From JALONH01 sp046329235 (lineage in GTDB: Bacteria; Bacteroidota; Bacteroidia; Cytophagales; Cytophagaceae): DNA of 64,000 nucleotides. The stretch is from positions 1,674,001 through 1,738,000 of the forward strand of contig JAXLVA010000001.1 of NCBI GenBank assembly GCA_046329235.1, given 5' to 3'. Positions 17,557 to 27,316 of this stretch are shown piece by piece. Numbering within the stretch: position 1 is the first letter of the stretch; each line of letters starts with the position of its first letter. The position numbers and the translations under genes were made by a program. Below the pieces are notes generated by a model, which saw only the letters and a program-made list of their open reading frames with translations, was not told where the DNA came from and did no database searches.

Positions 17557-19701
17557 ATGCGACTACTCGTTGGATTAATATTATTTTTATGTATTAGTAT
17601 AGCTCCTATTTCAGCTCAGGTTGATATAGTGCCGTGGCAATTCAGTCCTTCTAGTTATCAATTTCTAGGACCTAATTTACCTCAAGGGGACACCTTACAA
17701 ATTCCTTTCTTTGAAGACTTCTCCGGAGATTACAGTATGATTTGTGATATCAGAGAAGTGATGATTGGTAGTGATGAAGGTTATGAAATTCAATTTTGCC
17801 ATTTACACGGATTAAAAGATGGAGATTCCGTTCGTATCAGCAATTCAAAAGGTAATCCTATATTAGGTTTTAACACCGATATTTTTGAAGGTATTCGCTA
17901 TGTTAAAGTACTGGACTTATATACTATTCAAATTTTCACCAACGCTGCTTTAAGTATAGTAGTACCTACTCAAACGATTCCTGTTAATATGTGTAGTGTT
18001 CGTAAGTTACCTTATCAAGGACCGGTAAGTTATGCTGATACATTGAAATTCGTATTCAACAATGGAGGTGCGCTCATCAATAATACCATGGCTAATTTCC
18101 CGGTGAGTGTTGGAGTAGCGTCTTTAGATGGATTAAATCAAAATGGCATTCCATATAGTAATCTACCAACGACCAACGGTTATGGTGATAATCTAACTTC
18201 CTTACCCATCAATATTAAAAACTACTCACCTTCCGACTCTTTATATTTTAGTTTTTATTGGCAAAGTGTGAGTTTTGGAGAAACACCCGAAAATACGGAC
18301 TCCTTAATACTCGAATTTAAAGATACGACTGGTTTATGGTCAAGGGTATATAAAGTAAATGGCAATACAGCCCTGGTTGACTCCTTCTACTTTGTAGGAG
18401 TTTGTATCAAAGACAGTATTTACTTTGGCAAACACTTTCAATTTCGATTTAGAAATTACGGCAGGCTATCCGGCAGATTTGACGTCTGGAATGTGGATCA
18501 TATTTATTTGGATACCGGCAGGACCTTTACCAGTTTAATACCGAGAGACGCTGCTATCATACAGTTTACACGTTCTTTTCTCAAAACCGGGACTGCTATA
18601 CCTTACCATCACTTTGCCGGAGTTTCAGCATCTCAACAAGATGCCTTAGTACAAAAAGATTATCAATTATCCGTTCGAAATCTACAAACTGCTATTCCTA
18701 GAAAAAATGAATTAATCATTCGAACCAATCTCAATTTGGGAATTGACACTTTATCTTCAATTGCAGGAGATGAAGACGCTCCGCGCTATACGGTGACAAT
18801 GAACAGTAATAAACTATTAGCAGACACATTACTTAGTAAAGTCCCTACTTCAACTCCTTATGTGGTAAAATTAGATTACCGATTGGGTAATGGAGATGGT
18901 TTCTTAGTTAGCCCGATCGGCAGACAAGATTTTACCAAGAACAATTTTGCAGCGAGCGAAACTTATTTTTATGATTATTATGCCTACGATGATGGTACAG
19001 CAGAGATGAGTTTTAGAAGTAATCAAAACGGTATTCGACTTGGGAATGAATTCAACTTTTTAGTTACAGATACCCTAACTCATATTGACATTGCATTTAA
19101 TCGCAACAATGGGGCAGATCTTAGTGGAACTAGTATTTTTCTGAATATATGGAACTCATCCAACAACTTGATTTATTCAGAACAAGTTTCAATACAGTAC
19201 AGTAACGATATCAATGGTTTTACGAGATATAAACTATCCAATATAGTTAGACTTACCCCAGGCATATATACTATTGGCTATGAACAAAGGAATAATGAAT
19301 CATTATTCATTGGCTACGACCGAAATAACGATTATAGTTCCAAAATAAAAATAAATGCTACCGGTTCATGGTATTATTATTCCCCTCCCGGAGGACTTAC
19401 CGGTGCACTGATGATACGTCCGGTTTTCAGTAAAAACCAATTCATAGTTACTAAAACCATTGATGAAGAAAAAAACAAATTTATTATATATCCTAACCCA
19501 ACCGGTGCACCTGGAAGACTATCAATCTATGGCAATCCGACGGAGGTTCTAATATACTCAGTTGAAGGTCGAGAAGTTCTTCGAATTTCAACAACTGAAA
19601 ATGCTGATTATATAGATTTGCCTTATTTACCCAAGGGATTATATTTAGTATTCCTCAAAAAAGGGGAAATTTTAGAAACTAAAAAATTACTTATAGAGTA
19701 A
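17557..19701 (+). CDS. Secreted T9SS cargo protein with C-terminal sorting domain
   Basis: 714 residues with a signal peptide (RLLVGLILFLCISIAPISAQ). The C-terminal ~75 residues are a type A T9SS sorting domain (FIIYPNPTGAPGRLSIYG, ending PKGLYLVFLKKGEILETKKL), which directs export through the outer membrane and surface attachment. The body contains repeated beta-rich segments but no enzyme motif that I recognise. It starts 7 bp after the PASTA gene. The ATG at 17552 is out of frame, so 17557 is the start. Function beyond surface exposure is unknown. Confidence 0.85.
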   Translation: MRLLVGLILFLCISIAPISAQVDIVPWQFSPSSYQFLGPNLPQGDTLQIPFFEDFSGDYSMICDIREVMIGSDEGYEIQFCHLHGLKDGDSVRISNSKGNPILGFNTDIFEGIRYVKVLDLYTIQIFTNAALSIVVPTQTIPVNMCSVRKLPYQGPVSYADTLKFVFNNGGALINNTMANFPVSVGVASLDGLNQNGIPYSNLPTTNGYGDNLTSLPINIKNYSPSDSLYFSFYWQSVSFGETPENTDSLILEFKDTTGLWSRVYKVNGNTALVDSFYFVGVCIKDSIYFGKHFQFRFRNYGRLSGRFDVWNVDHIYLDTGRTFTSLIPRDAAIIQFTRSFLKTGTAIPYHHFAGVSASQQDALVQKDYQLSVRNLQTAIPRKNELIIRTNLNLGIDTLSSIAGDEDAPRYTVTMNSNKLLADTLLSKVPTSTPYVVKLDYRLGNGDGFLVSPIGRQDFTKNNFAASETYFYDYYAYDDGTAEMSFRSNQNGIRLGNEFNFLVTDTLTHIDIAFNRNNGADLSGTSIFLNIWNSSNNLIYSEQVSIQYSNDINGFTRYKLSNIVRLTPGIYTIGYEQRNNESLFIGYDRNNDYSSKIKINATGSWYYYSPPGGLTGALMIRPVFSKNQFIVTKTIDEEKNKFIIYPNPTGAPGRLSIYGNPTEVLIYSVEGREVLRISTTENADYIDLPYLPKGLYLVFLKKGEILETKKLLIE

Positions 19702-19767
19702 TCAAATAACATAATTTTATATCTTGTATTTACCGATAGTTCTCAGTAATTTCAGGACTGTTTCAGT

Positions 19768-21162
19768 ATGGATAAGGGGAATAGCAGATTTTATTGGTTA
19801 GTACAAATAATAGGAGATTTATTCCTATTAAACGGGGCTTTTTTGGGTGCTTACCTGACCGAAGAAAGACTACCGGCGTTTCCTCATGTTCCGGATTCCT
19901 ATATTCTACTCCATGTATTATTTAACACAGCATGGATTATTTTAGCTTTCAGCTTTAATATTTATGTACACACCACTCAACGTAAAAGAAAATTAGAACG
20001 AGTTGTTTGGAGTATAGTTGAAACAGTCAGTTTACATTTTCTTTTAGTTTATACCGTTTTAGGAGCATTAAAAGGAGAAACTGTTTTCAATAAAATGCTT
20101 ATTTGGTGTTATGTAACTTTTTTCGCGTGTCTTATTATTTGGAGACTCATATTTATCAAATTAATAAATCATTATCGCCTTTCAGGTTCCAACTTTAGAA
20201 ATGTACTTATTGTTGGAGGTGGTCCTGTTGGGGAACAAATCATGAAGTATATTCTTCAAAACGAAACTACAGGCTACCGTTTTATTGGCTTCCTGGATGA
20301 TAATGCAACTAAAGTTCGTCACAATGAATTAGTTCTAGGTAAAGTTAATGAAGTGCAAAAAGTACGTCAAAAAGTAGATGAAATCTTTTGTGCATTACCT
20401 CTATCTGCATCCAAACAGATACAGGAGTTAATGAAGTACTGTGACAATAACTTAATACGATTGCATATCGTTCCCGATTTCAGAGGATTATTAAACAAGA
20501 AAATGGATCTTGACTTTTTTGACAATGTTCCTGTACTACATATCCGAAGAGAGCCGCTTGAAAGTCTTCTTAACAGATTTATCAAACGTACTTTTGATAT
20601 TGCATTTTCTTTGTTTGTCATTATCACGATTTTCCCTTGGCTCTTCCCAATTTTAGCTATAGCTATCAAATTTTCATCTCCGGGACCGGTATTCTTTAAG
20701 CAAAAACGAAGTGGTCGAAACAACGAAGAATTTAATTGTTATAAATTCCGATCGATGGCAGTGAATAAGGATTCTGATTCCAAACAAGCAACGGAAAACG
20801 ATACTCGTATCACCCTAATAGGGAAAATACTGCGTAAAACAAATATGGATGAATTACCTCAGTTTTTTAACGTATTAATGGGGCATATGTCTGTAGTAGG
20901 ACCAAGACCTCATATGTTAAAACATACGAAGGATTATTCTAAAATAATTGATAAATTTATGGTACGTCACTTAGTTAAACCGGGAATTACCGGATGGGCT
21001 CAAGTGAATGGTTTTAGAGGTGGAACTCCTAACCCTCGATATATGATCAAAAGAGTTCAGTACGACATGTGGTATGTGGAACACTGGACTTTCTTACTCG
21101 ATATACAGATAATATTCCTGACAGTATATAACATGTTTAAAGGTGAAAAAAATGCATTTTAG
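19768..21162 (+). CDS. Undecaprenyl-phosphate sugar-1-phosphate transferase (WcaJ-like)
   Basis: Starts assembly of a lipid-linked polysaccharide repeat by moving a hexose-1-phosphate from a nucleotide sugar to undecaprenyl phosphate. 464 residues: about five N-terminal membrane helices (1-~125), a Rossmann-like NAD-binding segment (VLIVGGGPVGEQIMKYIL, ~150-240), one more helix at ~275-295, and the catalytic bacterial sugar transferase domain with NCYKFRSM, NMDELPQFFNVLMGHMSVVG and GITGWAQVNGFRG. Length and order match the WcaJ/PssY type. It probably feeds the polymerisation genes at 42.8-62.7 kb. The Wzi-like gene follows. Confidence 0.92.
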   Translation: MDKGNSRFYWLVQIIGDLFLLNGAFLGAYLTEERLPAFPHVPDSYILLHVLFNTAWIILAFSFNIYVHTTQRKRKLERVVWSIVETVSLHFLLVYTVLGALKGETVFNKMLIWCYVTFFACLIIWRLIFIKLINHYRLSGSNFRNVLIVGGGPVGEQIMKYILQNETTGYRFIGFLDDNATKVRHNELVLGKVNEVQKVRQKVDEIFCALPLSASKQIQELMKYCDNNLIRLHIVPDFRGLLNKKMDLDFFDNVPVLHIRREPLESLLNRFIKRTFDIAFSLFVIITIFPWLFPILAIAIKFSSPGPVFFKQKRSGRNNEEFNCYKFRSMAVNKDSDSKQATENDTRITLIGKILRKTNMDELPQFFNVLMGHMSVVGPRPHMLKHTKDYSKIIDKFMVRHLVKPGITGWAQVNGFRGGTPNPRYMIKRVQYDMWYVEHWTFLLDIQIIFLTVYNMFKGEKNAF

Positions 21163-22789
21163 ACTCACATTCTTTTTAACTCTCTTAGTAAGCTTATGCC
21201 TGACCACCCAAGTGGTCGGGCAATCTTATTTTTATCCATTAGAGAGAACGTATTTATTAAGCAGAGAAGCTAATCTTTATTCTAAATCGTCTACTTTGCA
21301 CACCTCCATTCAACCTTACTTTTTTAAAGAAACTGAAAACTATTTCAATGAAGATTCATTACGAAATGGAATACATTATAACATTCAAAGAAACAACTTC
21401 GTTAACCGTACTCTTGGGAATTTTCTTAACGACTATCTGGTGAAAATAGATACCGGTAATGTACACTTAAGAGCTGCAGTTTTATTTGATGTACAATTAC
21501 AGCAAGATGTAGCAGCTAAGGATATGTATTATAGAAATACCAGAGGATTATTATTAAAAGGAGACCTGGGAAGTAAGTTTTCTTTTGTCACCGGTTTCTA
21601 TGAAAATCAAGCATCCTTTGCTCCCTATGTAAATCGATTTATTGATAGTTTTGGTGTAATTCCTGGACAAGGATTAACCAAGTCTTTCAAAGATCATGGC
21701 GCACAAGATTTCATCCTTCCTTTTGGATATGTATGCTATGCTCCTAGTAAATTATTCACCGTACAGTTTGGTCAGGACAAAAATTTCATAGGTAATGGAT
21801 ATCGCTCATTACTCTTATCAGACAATGCTATGAATGCGCCTAATCTAAAAATTATGAGTAGTTTCTGGAAGATTAAATACATGATGATAGTACAACAATT
21901 TTTGGACATCAGAGACCAAAGCGTTAACAGTACATTAGGGAAAGGGTATCCAAGAAAATTTGCGACCATGCATTATTTAAGCTGGAAAGCAACGAAATCT
22001 TTAGAAGTTGGTTTCTTTGATGCTGTGATTTGGCAACCTGCGGATAGCACCAACCCAAGAGGTTTAGACTGGGCATATATGAATCCGGTTATCTTTTTAA
22101 GACCCACAGAATTTTACAACGGATCCGCAGATAACGCATTAATGGGTATTAATTTAAAATATTCGATTACGAATAATTTCTATACCTATGGGCAATTCAT
22201 ATTGGACGATTTGAAATTTAACGAATTAAAGAAAAAAGGATCTGCTTACCCACAAAAATATGGTTTCCAATTAGGGGCTCGATGGTTTGATATTGCTAAA
22301 ATAAAAGGATTAGCAGTACAATCTGAAGTTAATTATGTCATGCCTTACACCTATACTCACCGTCTTTCAAGACAAAGTTACACTCATTACAACCAATCAT
22401 TAGCACACATTCAAAATGCTAATTTCATTGAATGGGTAGGTATTGCTGATTATAACAAAAACCGATGGACATTGCACGGCAGAATCGTTCATGTAACATA
22501 TGGAACAGATTCTAGCTCCGCTACCAACTGGGGACACAATGTACTTGCGGACATAAGAGATTATCCTCAATATTATCAAGGCGGTTCTAAGATGTTACAA
22601 GGTGTTAAAACAAATATGACTTACTTAACCGGAAGCATAGGTTATATTATCAATCCTAAACTCAATATGAAAGTAGAAGGAACGTTAACGGTAAGAGTTC
22701 AACAACAAGAGGGTAAAGCGAAAGAAGATAATATCATTTTAGGTATTGGCTTTAAAACAAGTCTCTTTAACCAGTACTACGACTTTTAA
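21152..22789 (+). CDS. Wzi-like/RemB-like capsule assembly outer-membrane protein
   Basis: 545 residues from the ATG at 21152, with a signal peptide ending QVVGQ. A GTG three codons earlier (21143) is the alternative start; I prefer ATG because AAGGTG lies just upstream. The start overlaps the WcaJ-like gene by 11 bp. The body alternates aromatic and polar residues and ends in an aromatic (SLFNQYYDF), as outer-membrane beta barrels do. WKIKYMMIVQQFLD, DWAYMNPVIFLRPTEFYNG and LMGINLKYSITNNF resemble the Bacteroidota capsule-assembly Wzi/RemB family (by eye). Expected role: holding surface polysaccharide at the cell surface. Confidence 0.75.
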   Translation: MHFRLTFFLTLLVSLCLTTQVVGQSYFYPLERTYLLSREANLYSKSSTLHTSIQPYFFKETENYFNEDSLRNGIHYNIQRNNFVNRTLGNFLNDYLVKIDTGNVHLRAAVLFDVQLQQDVAAKDMYYRNTRGLLLKGDLGSKFSFVTGFYENQASFAPYVNRFIDSFGVIPGQGLTKSFKDHGAQDFILPFGYVCYAPSKLFTVQFGQDKNFIGNGYRSLLLSDNAMNAPNLKIMSSFWKIKYMMIVQQFLDIRDQSVNSTLGKGYPRKFATMHYLSWKATKSLEVGFFDAVIWQPADSTNPRGLDWAYMNPVIFLRPTEFYNGSADNALMGINLKYSITNNFYTYGQFILDDLKFNELKKKGSAYPQKYGFQLGARWFDIAKIKGLAVQSEVNYVMPYTYTHRLSRQSYTHYNQSLAHIQNANFIEWVGIADYNKNRWTLHGRIVHVTYGTDSSSATNWGHNVLADIRDYPQYYQGGSKMLQGVKTNMTYLTGSIGYIINPKLNMKVEGTLTVRVQQQEGKAKEDNIILGIGFKTSLFNQYYDF

Positions 22790-22801
22790 ATATAAATCAT
22801 T

Positions 22802-22846
22802 ATAACATAAAAAAAGCGATGAAGTAATCATCGCTTTTTTTATGTT
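22802..22846. terminator. Bidirectional terminator between convergent genes
   Basis: Stem AAAAAAAGCGATGA / TCATCGCTTTTTTT around a 5-nt loop, with outer bases also complementary (TAACAT/ATGTTA). It lies between the convergent Wzi-like gene and the DUF6089 gene and can serve both. Confidence 0.9.
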
Positions 22847-22862
22847 ATTTTCTTTAGTACTT

Positions 22863-23771
22863 CTATTTACGTAACAAGTGTTGTTTGCCTTTTGCAGAAC
22901 GTCTATGTTGGTTGGTAAAGGTATATATAGCTCCTACATTAAACATAAAATATTTATCTCCATAGAAGGAATTATTCCCTCGCTGACGTCCGTGAGCGTA
23001 TCCTAAATCATCCGGAGTTTTATCTGCTAATTGAGCGGCAAGGGGTGATAATGTAGATGGGTCAACATACCATTTTTGACTTACATCATCCATATTATCT
23101 GTGGTCGTTAATCGAAGTGCAAAATCCGTCATAAATGTTAATTTATATGACACTTTCATTTTCACACCTATACCTACAGTCCCCATAAATGCTATGGAAC
23201 CATAATCAATACCTTGTGTTTTTAATGGACGTAACTGATGCCATTCCCCATTTAAACTTCCGTATGGGTTAAACGTCATAAAACCAATACCTCCAAATAC
23301 ATAGTGATTAAACAAAGGTCTTCTACGAAACACACGATCATAATTATATAAATCATACTGACCACCTACCCAAAATTCAAAATTAGTGGATCGAAAATCT
23401 AAATTTCTTCCGTAAGGACCGCCTCTAAAAAAATCATTGGAATATAATCTAAACACTCTTAACTCAGAACGAAGACTAAAACGACTTCCCATTAATCTTG
23501 TTCTCCAAAATCCACCTATACCAAATTGCGGGCGTGGTGACATACAATCAAATCCAACACACAAATCACCTTCATACATAGCAAATCCTGTAGTAGCATA
23601 AATACTAAAGTATTCGTTTTTCTTCGCTTGTTTGGATTGTATCCACGGCCCCTTATGGCTTTTCTTAACGTATTTACCTTGACCCTTATAAGAGCCCTGG
23701 GCATAAACTTTTGGCGTAAAATAAAGCGTTGATATAATAAGACAGATAGATAAAAGAGCAATGTTCCTCAT
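22863..23771 (-). CDS. DUF6089-type outer-membrane beta-barrel protein (copy 1)
   Basis: 302 residues with a signal peptide (RNIALLSICLIISTLYFTPKVYAQ). The mature part has YEGDLCVGFDC, a barrel-like series (FRLYSNDFFRGG, NLDFRSTNFEFWVGGQYDLY) and a final FTNQHRRSAKGKQHLLRK. The type is widespread in Bacteroidota as an uncharacterised porin-like barrel; no function is established. It is a clear paralogue of the next gene with the same block order and the same terminal HLLRK. It appears to be transcribed separately, since a terminator and an inverted repeat lie between the two. Confidence 0.85.
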   Translation of the reverse strand: MRNIALLSICLIISTLYFTPKVYAQGSYKGQGKYVKKSHKGPWIQSKQAKKNEYFSIYATTGFAMYEGDLCVGFDCMSPRPQFGIGGFWRTRLMGSRFSLRSELRVFRLYSNDFFRGGPYGRNLDFRSTNFEFWVGGQYDLYNYDRVFRRRPLFNHYVFGGIGFMTFNPYGSLNGEWHQLRPLKTQGIDYGSIAFMGTVGIGVKMKVSYKLTFMTDFALRLTTTDNMDDVSQKWYVDPSTLSPLAAQLADKTPDDLGYAHGRQRGNNSFYGDKYFMFNVGAIYTFTNQHRRSAKGKQHLLRK

Positions 23772-23836
23772 GCAAAATTCGACGTCAACGTTTCAATTAA
23801 ATATAAATATACTATTTTTATTATTTGCGTATAAAC

Positions 23837-23856
23837 ATTATCGATGAATCGATAAT
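23837..23856. promoter_or_regulatory. Perfect 9-bp inverted repeat upstream of DUF6089 copy 1
   Basis: ATTATCGAT-GA-ATCGATAAT, centred about 75 bp upstream of the start of the 22863-23771 gene. The short 2-nt spacer suggests a dimeric DNA-binding site rather than an RNA hairpin. Candidate operator; no regulator is identified. Confidence 0.4.
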
Positions 23857-23872
23857 AAAAAATATACAATTA

Positions 23873-23910
23873 ATTGAAAAAGCCTAAAGTTATTCTTAGG
23901 CTTTTTCAAT
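23873..23910. terminator. Terminator after DUF6089 copy 2
   Basis: A long stem ATTGAAAAAGCCTAA / TTAGGCTTTTTCAAT with an 8-nt loop, starting 7 bp beyond the stop of the 23917 gene on the minus strand. The A and T tracts allow bidirectional use. Confidence 0.9.
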
Positions 23911-23916
23911 ACAATT

Positions 23917-24807
23917 TTATTTACGTAATAAGTGAGTTCTACCTCTAACTTTTGTTTGGTGTTTATTCGTGAACGTATAAATCAAGCCTACATTAAAGTT
24001 GACGTATTTATCGTTCCAATCGGGCGAACCACGTTGTCTACCTTTAGCGTAGCCTAAATGATCTTTAGATTTATCCGACATGTACCTAGCAATACTGTTT
24101 TGTAAAGTTGCCGGATCCGCATACCCAAACTCATGCACATCATCTATTTGATCAGTAAGAGTAAAGCGTAATCCAATTTCAGCTTTCAATGTCCACTTGT
24201 AATTAATTTTGTACTTAGTACCTATCCCCATAGGGAAGGTCATAGTAGCATACCCAATTTCATATCCCTGTGTTTCCAACGGACGTAATTGATGCCACTT
24301 GCCATTTGGTAAAGAGCCCCAAGGGTCATAAGTCATAACTCCTACTCCAATAAAGGCATAAGGATTTAATAATGTTCTTCTTCTTAATAATTTTTCATAA
24401 GGGAATAAATCTACTTGAATACCTGCCCATACTTCCCAGTTAGTAGAACGAAAATCTAAATTTCTACCTTCGAAAGCATCATTAGAATACAATCTAAATA
24501 TCTGCGCCTCTAATCTCAAGTTTAATCGCTTCTGAAGATAACCTGTTCTATAAATAACACCACCACCAAAAGCCGGTCTAGGTGCTATACAATTAAAGCC
24601 ACTACATAAATCTCCCTCATAGTTAGCTAAACCTAAACTTAGATACAGAGATAATAACTCGTATTTTTTAATATTACTGAATGAAATCTTAGGCTCATAT
24701 TTACCATTATGATACTGACCCTTATATAACTTCTTATTCTGTGCGGACGCTCCATGAACCATTAATAATCCAAAAAGTACAAATCCAAAATATAAATAGC
24801 GCTTCAT
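23917..24807 (-). CDS. DUF6089-type outer-membrane beta-barrel protein (copy 2)
   Basis: 296 residues, signal peptide ending GASAQ. Shares with copy 1 the blocks YEGDLCSGFNCIAPRPAFGG, FRLYSNDAFEGRNLDFRST, LNPYAFIGVGVMTYDPWGS, HQLRPLETQGYEIGY, LGYAKGRQRGS and the C-terminal HLLRK. The gene has its own terminator. Tandem duplication followed by divergence is evident; the function is unknown but an outer-membrane location is likely. Confidence 0.85.
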   Translation of the reverse strand: MKRYLYFGFVLFGLLMVHGASAQNKKLYKGQYHNGKYEPKISFSNIKKYELLSLYLSLGLANYEGDLCSGFNCIAPRPAFGGGVIYRTGYLQKRLNLRLEAQIFRLYSNDAFEGRNLDFRSTNWEVWAGIQVDLFPYEKLLRRRTLLNPYAFIGVGVMTYDPWGSLPNGKWHQLRPLETQGYEIGYATMTFPMGIGTKYKINYKWTLKAEIGLRFTLTDQIDDVHEFGYADPATLQNSIARYMSDKSKDHLGYAKGRQRGSPDWNDKYVNFNVGLIYTFTNKHQTKVRGRTHLLRK

Positions 24808-24982
24808 GCTTGACGAAAATAAGTAATAATATCTTGCAGTTAAATATACCTAAAAAACTACAATTTCAACTATTTAATTATGATTTTTCCATGAAATAAT
24901 CATTAAAAATTCCTAAAGTACTATTTTTTATGCCTTAACTCATACAATTCCATGAATCTAATAATAATTCAATTTTAAACAT

Positions 24983-25021
24983 AAAAAAAGGCATTGCAGA
25001 AAACTGCAATGCCTTTTTTTT
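24983..25021. terminator. Terminator after amt
   Basis: Stem AAAAAAAGGCATTGCAG / CTGCAATGCCTTTTTTT with a short AAAA loop, 15 bp after the amt stop on the minus strand. Strong and symmetric. Confidence 0.92.
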
Positions 25022-25035
25022 AAGATGAATATCTA

Positions 25036-26433
25036 TTAATATTCTTTATTGATATCAATATTGTAAGCTTTCATACCGTGTTCAGCGATATCTAAACCTT
25101 CAATCTCATCCTTAGCAGGAACTCTTAAACCTACTGTTTTGCTAATTAATAAGAATCCGATATAAGATAATGGGAACACAAATGCAGCAGTTGCAGCAAC
25201 ACCGATTAACTGTGCTATAAACTGATCTACACTCGCTAACTCTCCTAATACACCTACTACTAAAGTACCAAAGATACCACATACTAAGTGAACAGAAGTA
25301 GCACCTACTGGATCATCAATTTTGATTTTATCAAAGAATACTACCGCTAGTACTACAAGCACCCCAGAGATAATACCAATGATGATAGCATCCATTGGAG
25401 ACATTTGGTCAGCACCTGCTGTGATACCTACTAAACCACCTAAGATACCGTTCAATACCATAGACAAATCAAGAGATTTGATTACGATAGCAGAAGTAAT
25501 CGCAGCACCAATTGCACCTGCAGCAGCAGCTAAAGCAGTTGTTACTAATACTAATGATGTTAGTGCAGGATCAGCAGATAATACAGAACCACCGTTGAAA
25601 CCAAACCAACCTAACCATAATAAGAACACACCCACAGTAGCTAAAGGTAATGAGTGACCTGGGATTGGGATGATTTTACCATCCACATATTTACCAATAC
25701 GAGGACCAAGTACAATCACACCAGCTAATGCAGCCCATCCACCTAAAGAGTGTACAATGGTAGAACCGGCAAAGTCATAGAATCCTGGAAGACCACTACC
25801 TGCGATCGTATAAGAACCATCGGGCATCTCGGTCCATAACCATCCACCTCCCCATTTCCACATACCTACTACAGGATAAATGAAACCAACTAAGAAGACT
25901 GTGAAGATTAAGTAGGAACCAATTTTGATACGTTCAGCAACTGCTCCAGATACGATAGTAGCAGCCGTAGCAGCAAACATACCTTGGAACAAGAAATCAG
26001 TCCAATAAGTATATCCTAAACTAGCGTAATCATATTGATCATAGTCTGCACCCGGATCAATACCAAAACCTGCAAATCCGAAGAAAGCGCCTTCATAGTC
26101 ACCGCCCGGATACATCAAATTAAAGCCCCATGCAGCATATAGTAATAAACCAATAGCAGGAGTTAAAGTATTCTTAAATAAAATGTTCACTGTGTTTTTG
26201 GAACGAGAAAGACCGGTTTCTACAGTTGCGAAACCTAAGTGCATGATAAATACTAATGCAGTACTTAACATCATCCAAATGTTGTTTGCCGTTAAAGTAA
26301 CACTCGTTACTGGGTCAACTTCGGCTACTTCTTCAACAGCCATTGTATCAGATACCGCTGCCGCCACAGCCATGGCGGTATCTTTTAAAGTATCTGCTAC
26401 TACAGCAAGAGAATCTAATAATATTGTTGCCAT
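25036..26433 (-). CDS. amt: Ammonium transporter (Amt/MEP/Rh)
   Basis: An inner-membrane trimeric channel moving ammonium/ammonia. 465 residues. The 11-helix core starts at about residue 48 (NNIWMMLSTALVFIMHLGFATVETG), with STIVHSLGGWAALAGVIVLGPR and LGWFGFNGGSVL; the pore histidines are in TIVHSLGG and SVHLVCG. A ~45-residue Ala/Val/Asp-rich N-terminal stretch precedes the core; it resembles a signal peptide followed by a short exported acidic segment. It lies 60 bp downstream of glnB, the classic pairing in which the PII protein blocks the channel under nitrogen excess. Confidence 0.96.
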   Translation of the reverse strand: MATILLDSLAVVADTLKDTAMAVAAAVSDTMAVEEVAEVDPVTSVTLTANNIWMMLSTALVFIMHLGFATVETGLSRSKNTVNILFKNTLTPAIGLLLYAAWGFNLMYPGGDYEGAFFGFAGFGIDPGADYDQYDYASLGYTYWTDFLFQGMFAATAATIVSGAVAERIKIGSYLIFTVFLVGFIYPVVGMWKWGGGWLWTEMPDGSYTIAGSGLPGFYDFAGSTIVHSLGGWAALAGVIVLGPRIGKYVDGKIIPIPGHSLPLATVGVFLLWLGWFGFNGGSVLSADPALTSLVLVTTALAAAAGAIGAAITSAIVIKSLDLSMVLNGILGGLVGITAGADQMSPMDAIIIGIISGVLVVLAVVFFDKIKIDDPVGATSVHLVCGIFGTLVVGVLGELASVDQFIAQLIGVAATAAFVFPLSYIGFLLISKTVGLRVPAKDEIEGLDIAEHGMKAYNIDINKEY

Positions 26434-26493
26434 AATGTTTGTTCGTTTATTTAATTAAATAAGTTGATAAAAGGGTTAAGGGTCTCAGGTATA

Positions 26494-26832
26494 TTATTGC
26501 AGAGCAGGTACTCCACGCTCCCCGGTACGAATACGAACACAATCTTCTACATCATAAACGAAGATTTTACCGTCACCTAATTCGCCGGTTTTACAAGTTT
26601 CAACAATACACTTAATCACCTCATCTACTTTTTCACTTACTACAATTTCCATTTTGATACGTGCAATGGATCCTAAATCATATTCAATACCACGGTAAAC
26701 GGCTTTTTCTGTTACCTGATTTCCTACACCTTTCACATCTGAATAGGTAAAGAATAGAATCCCCATTTTTTTCAAGGCTTCTTTCACCTCAAAAAACTTG
26801 GATGCACGAATGATTGCTTCGATCTTTTTCAT
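26494..26832 (-). CDS. glnB: Nitrogen regulatory PII protein (GlnB/GlnK)
   Basis: 112 residues, normal PII length. The T-loop is recognisable (KAVYRGIEYDLGS), including the tyrosine in RGIEY that is uridylylated in enteric PII proteins. The C-terminal GDGKIFVYDVEDCVRIRTGE is the family signature. Because it is directly upstream of amt, it is probably the GlnK-type partner that gates the transporter in response to ATP/ADP and 2-oxoglutarate. Whether modification occurs here is unknown. Confidence 0.96.
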   Translation of the reverse strand: MKKIEAIIRASKFFEVKEALKKMGILFFTYSDVKGVGNQVTEKAVYRGIEYDLGSIARIKMEIVVSEKVDEVIKCIVETCKTGELGDGKIFVYDVEDCVRIRTGERGVPALQ

Positions 26833-27316
26833 AAGTACTAGTTTGTGTTAACGTTTGATAAAAGGGTCAGTTAAATAACTGACCTAAACATAGTACAAAT
26901 TTATTTAATTGTAAAAATCCTATAATTAAAATGTGTAAAATTCAACAAAAATTCCTATTAAAATACATTTTAAACTAATTTAAATACAATTAACAACAAT
27001 TTTAACCTTAGTAACAAATTATATCTTAAGATTAAATAATAATGTCATTTTATATAAATCCACCCTATATTTAACACCAATTATTATAATAATAACCTAT
27101 TTTATATACTTACCCCCTACTTTTTAAGCACATATCCAATATAATTAACTATTACATAATACTCTTACATGTAGAAAATACTCAATTCCTAGTAGCCCAA
27201 TTATCGATTCATTAAAATATAACTTTTCGAATATTTGATTTCTTATATGGCTGATATTCTTAAAGTAAAAATACAAATACTTGCTTCCTAAGGGGTTAAA
27301 ACGTTAGCTTAGTCGT
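26833..27316. other. AT-rich divergent intergenic region glnB / aldehyde dehydrogenase
   Basis: 484 bp of very AT-rich sequence without a gene. On the minus strand TAAATTTG at 26896-26903 matches the Bacteroidota -7 box TAnnTTTG and lies ~65 bp upstream of glnB, but no TTG is found at the expected -33 distance, so the promoter is only tentative. I see no RNA gene and no strong hairpin. Confidence 0.4.

Noticed and set aside
25322..26458. Plus-strand frames opposite amt
   Set aside because: Shadows of a well-conserved transporter gene; no family resemblance.
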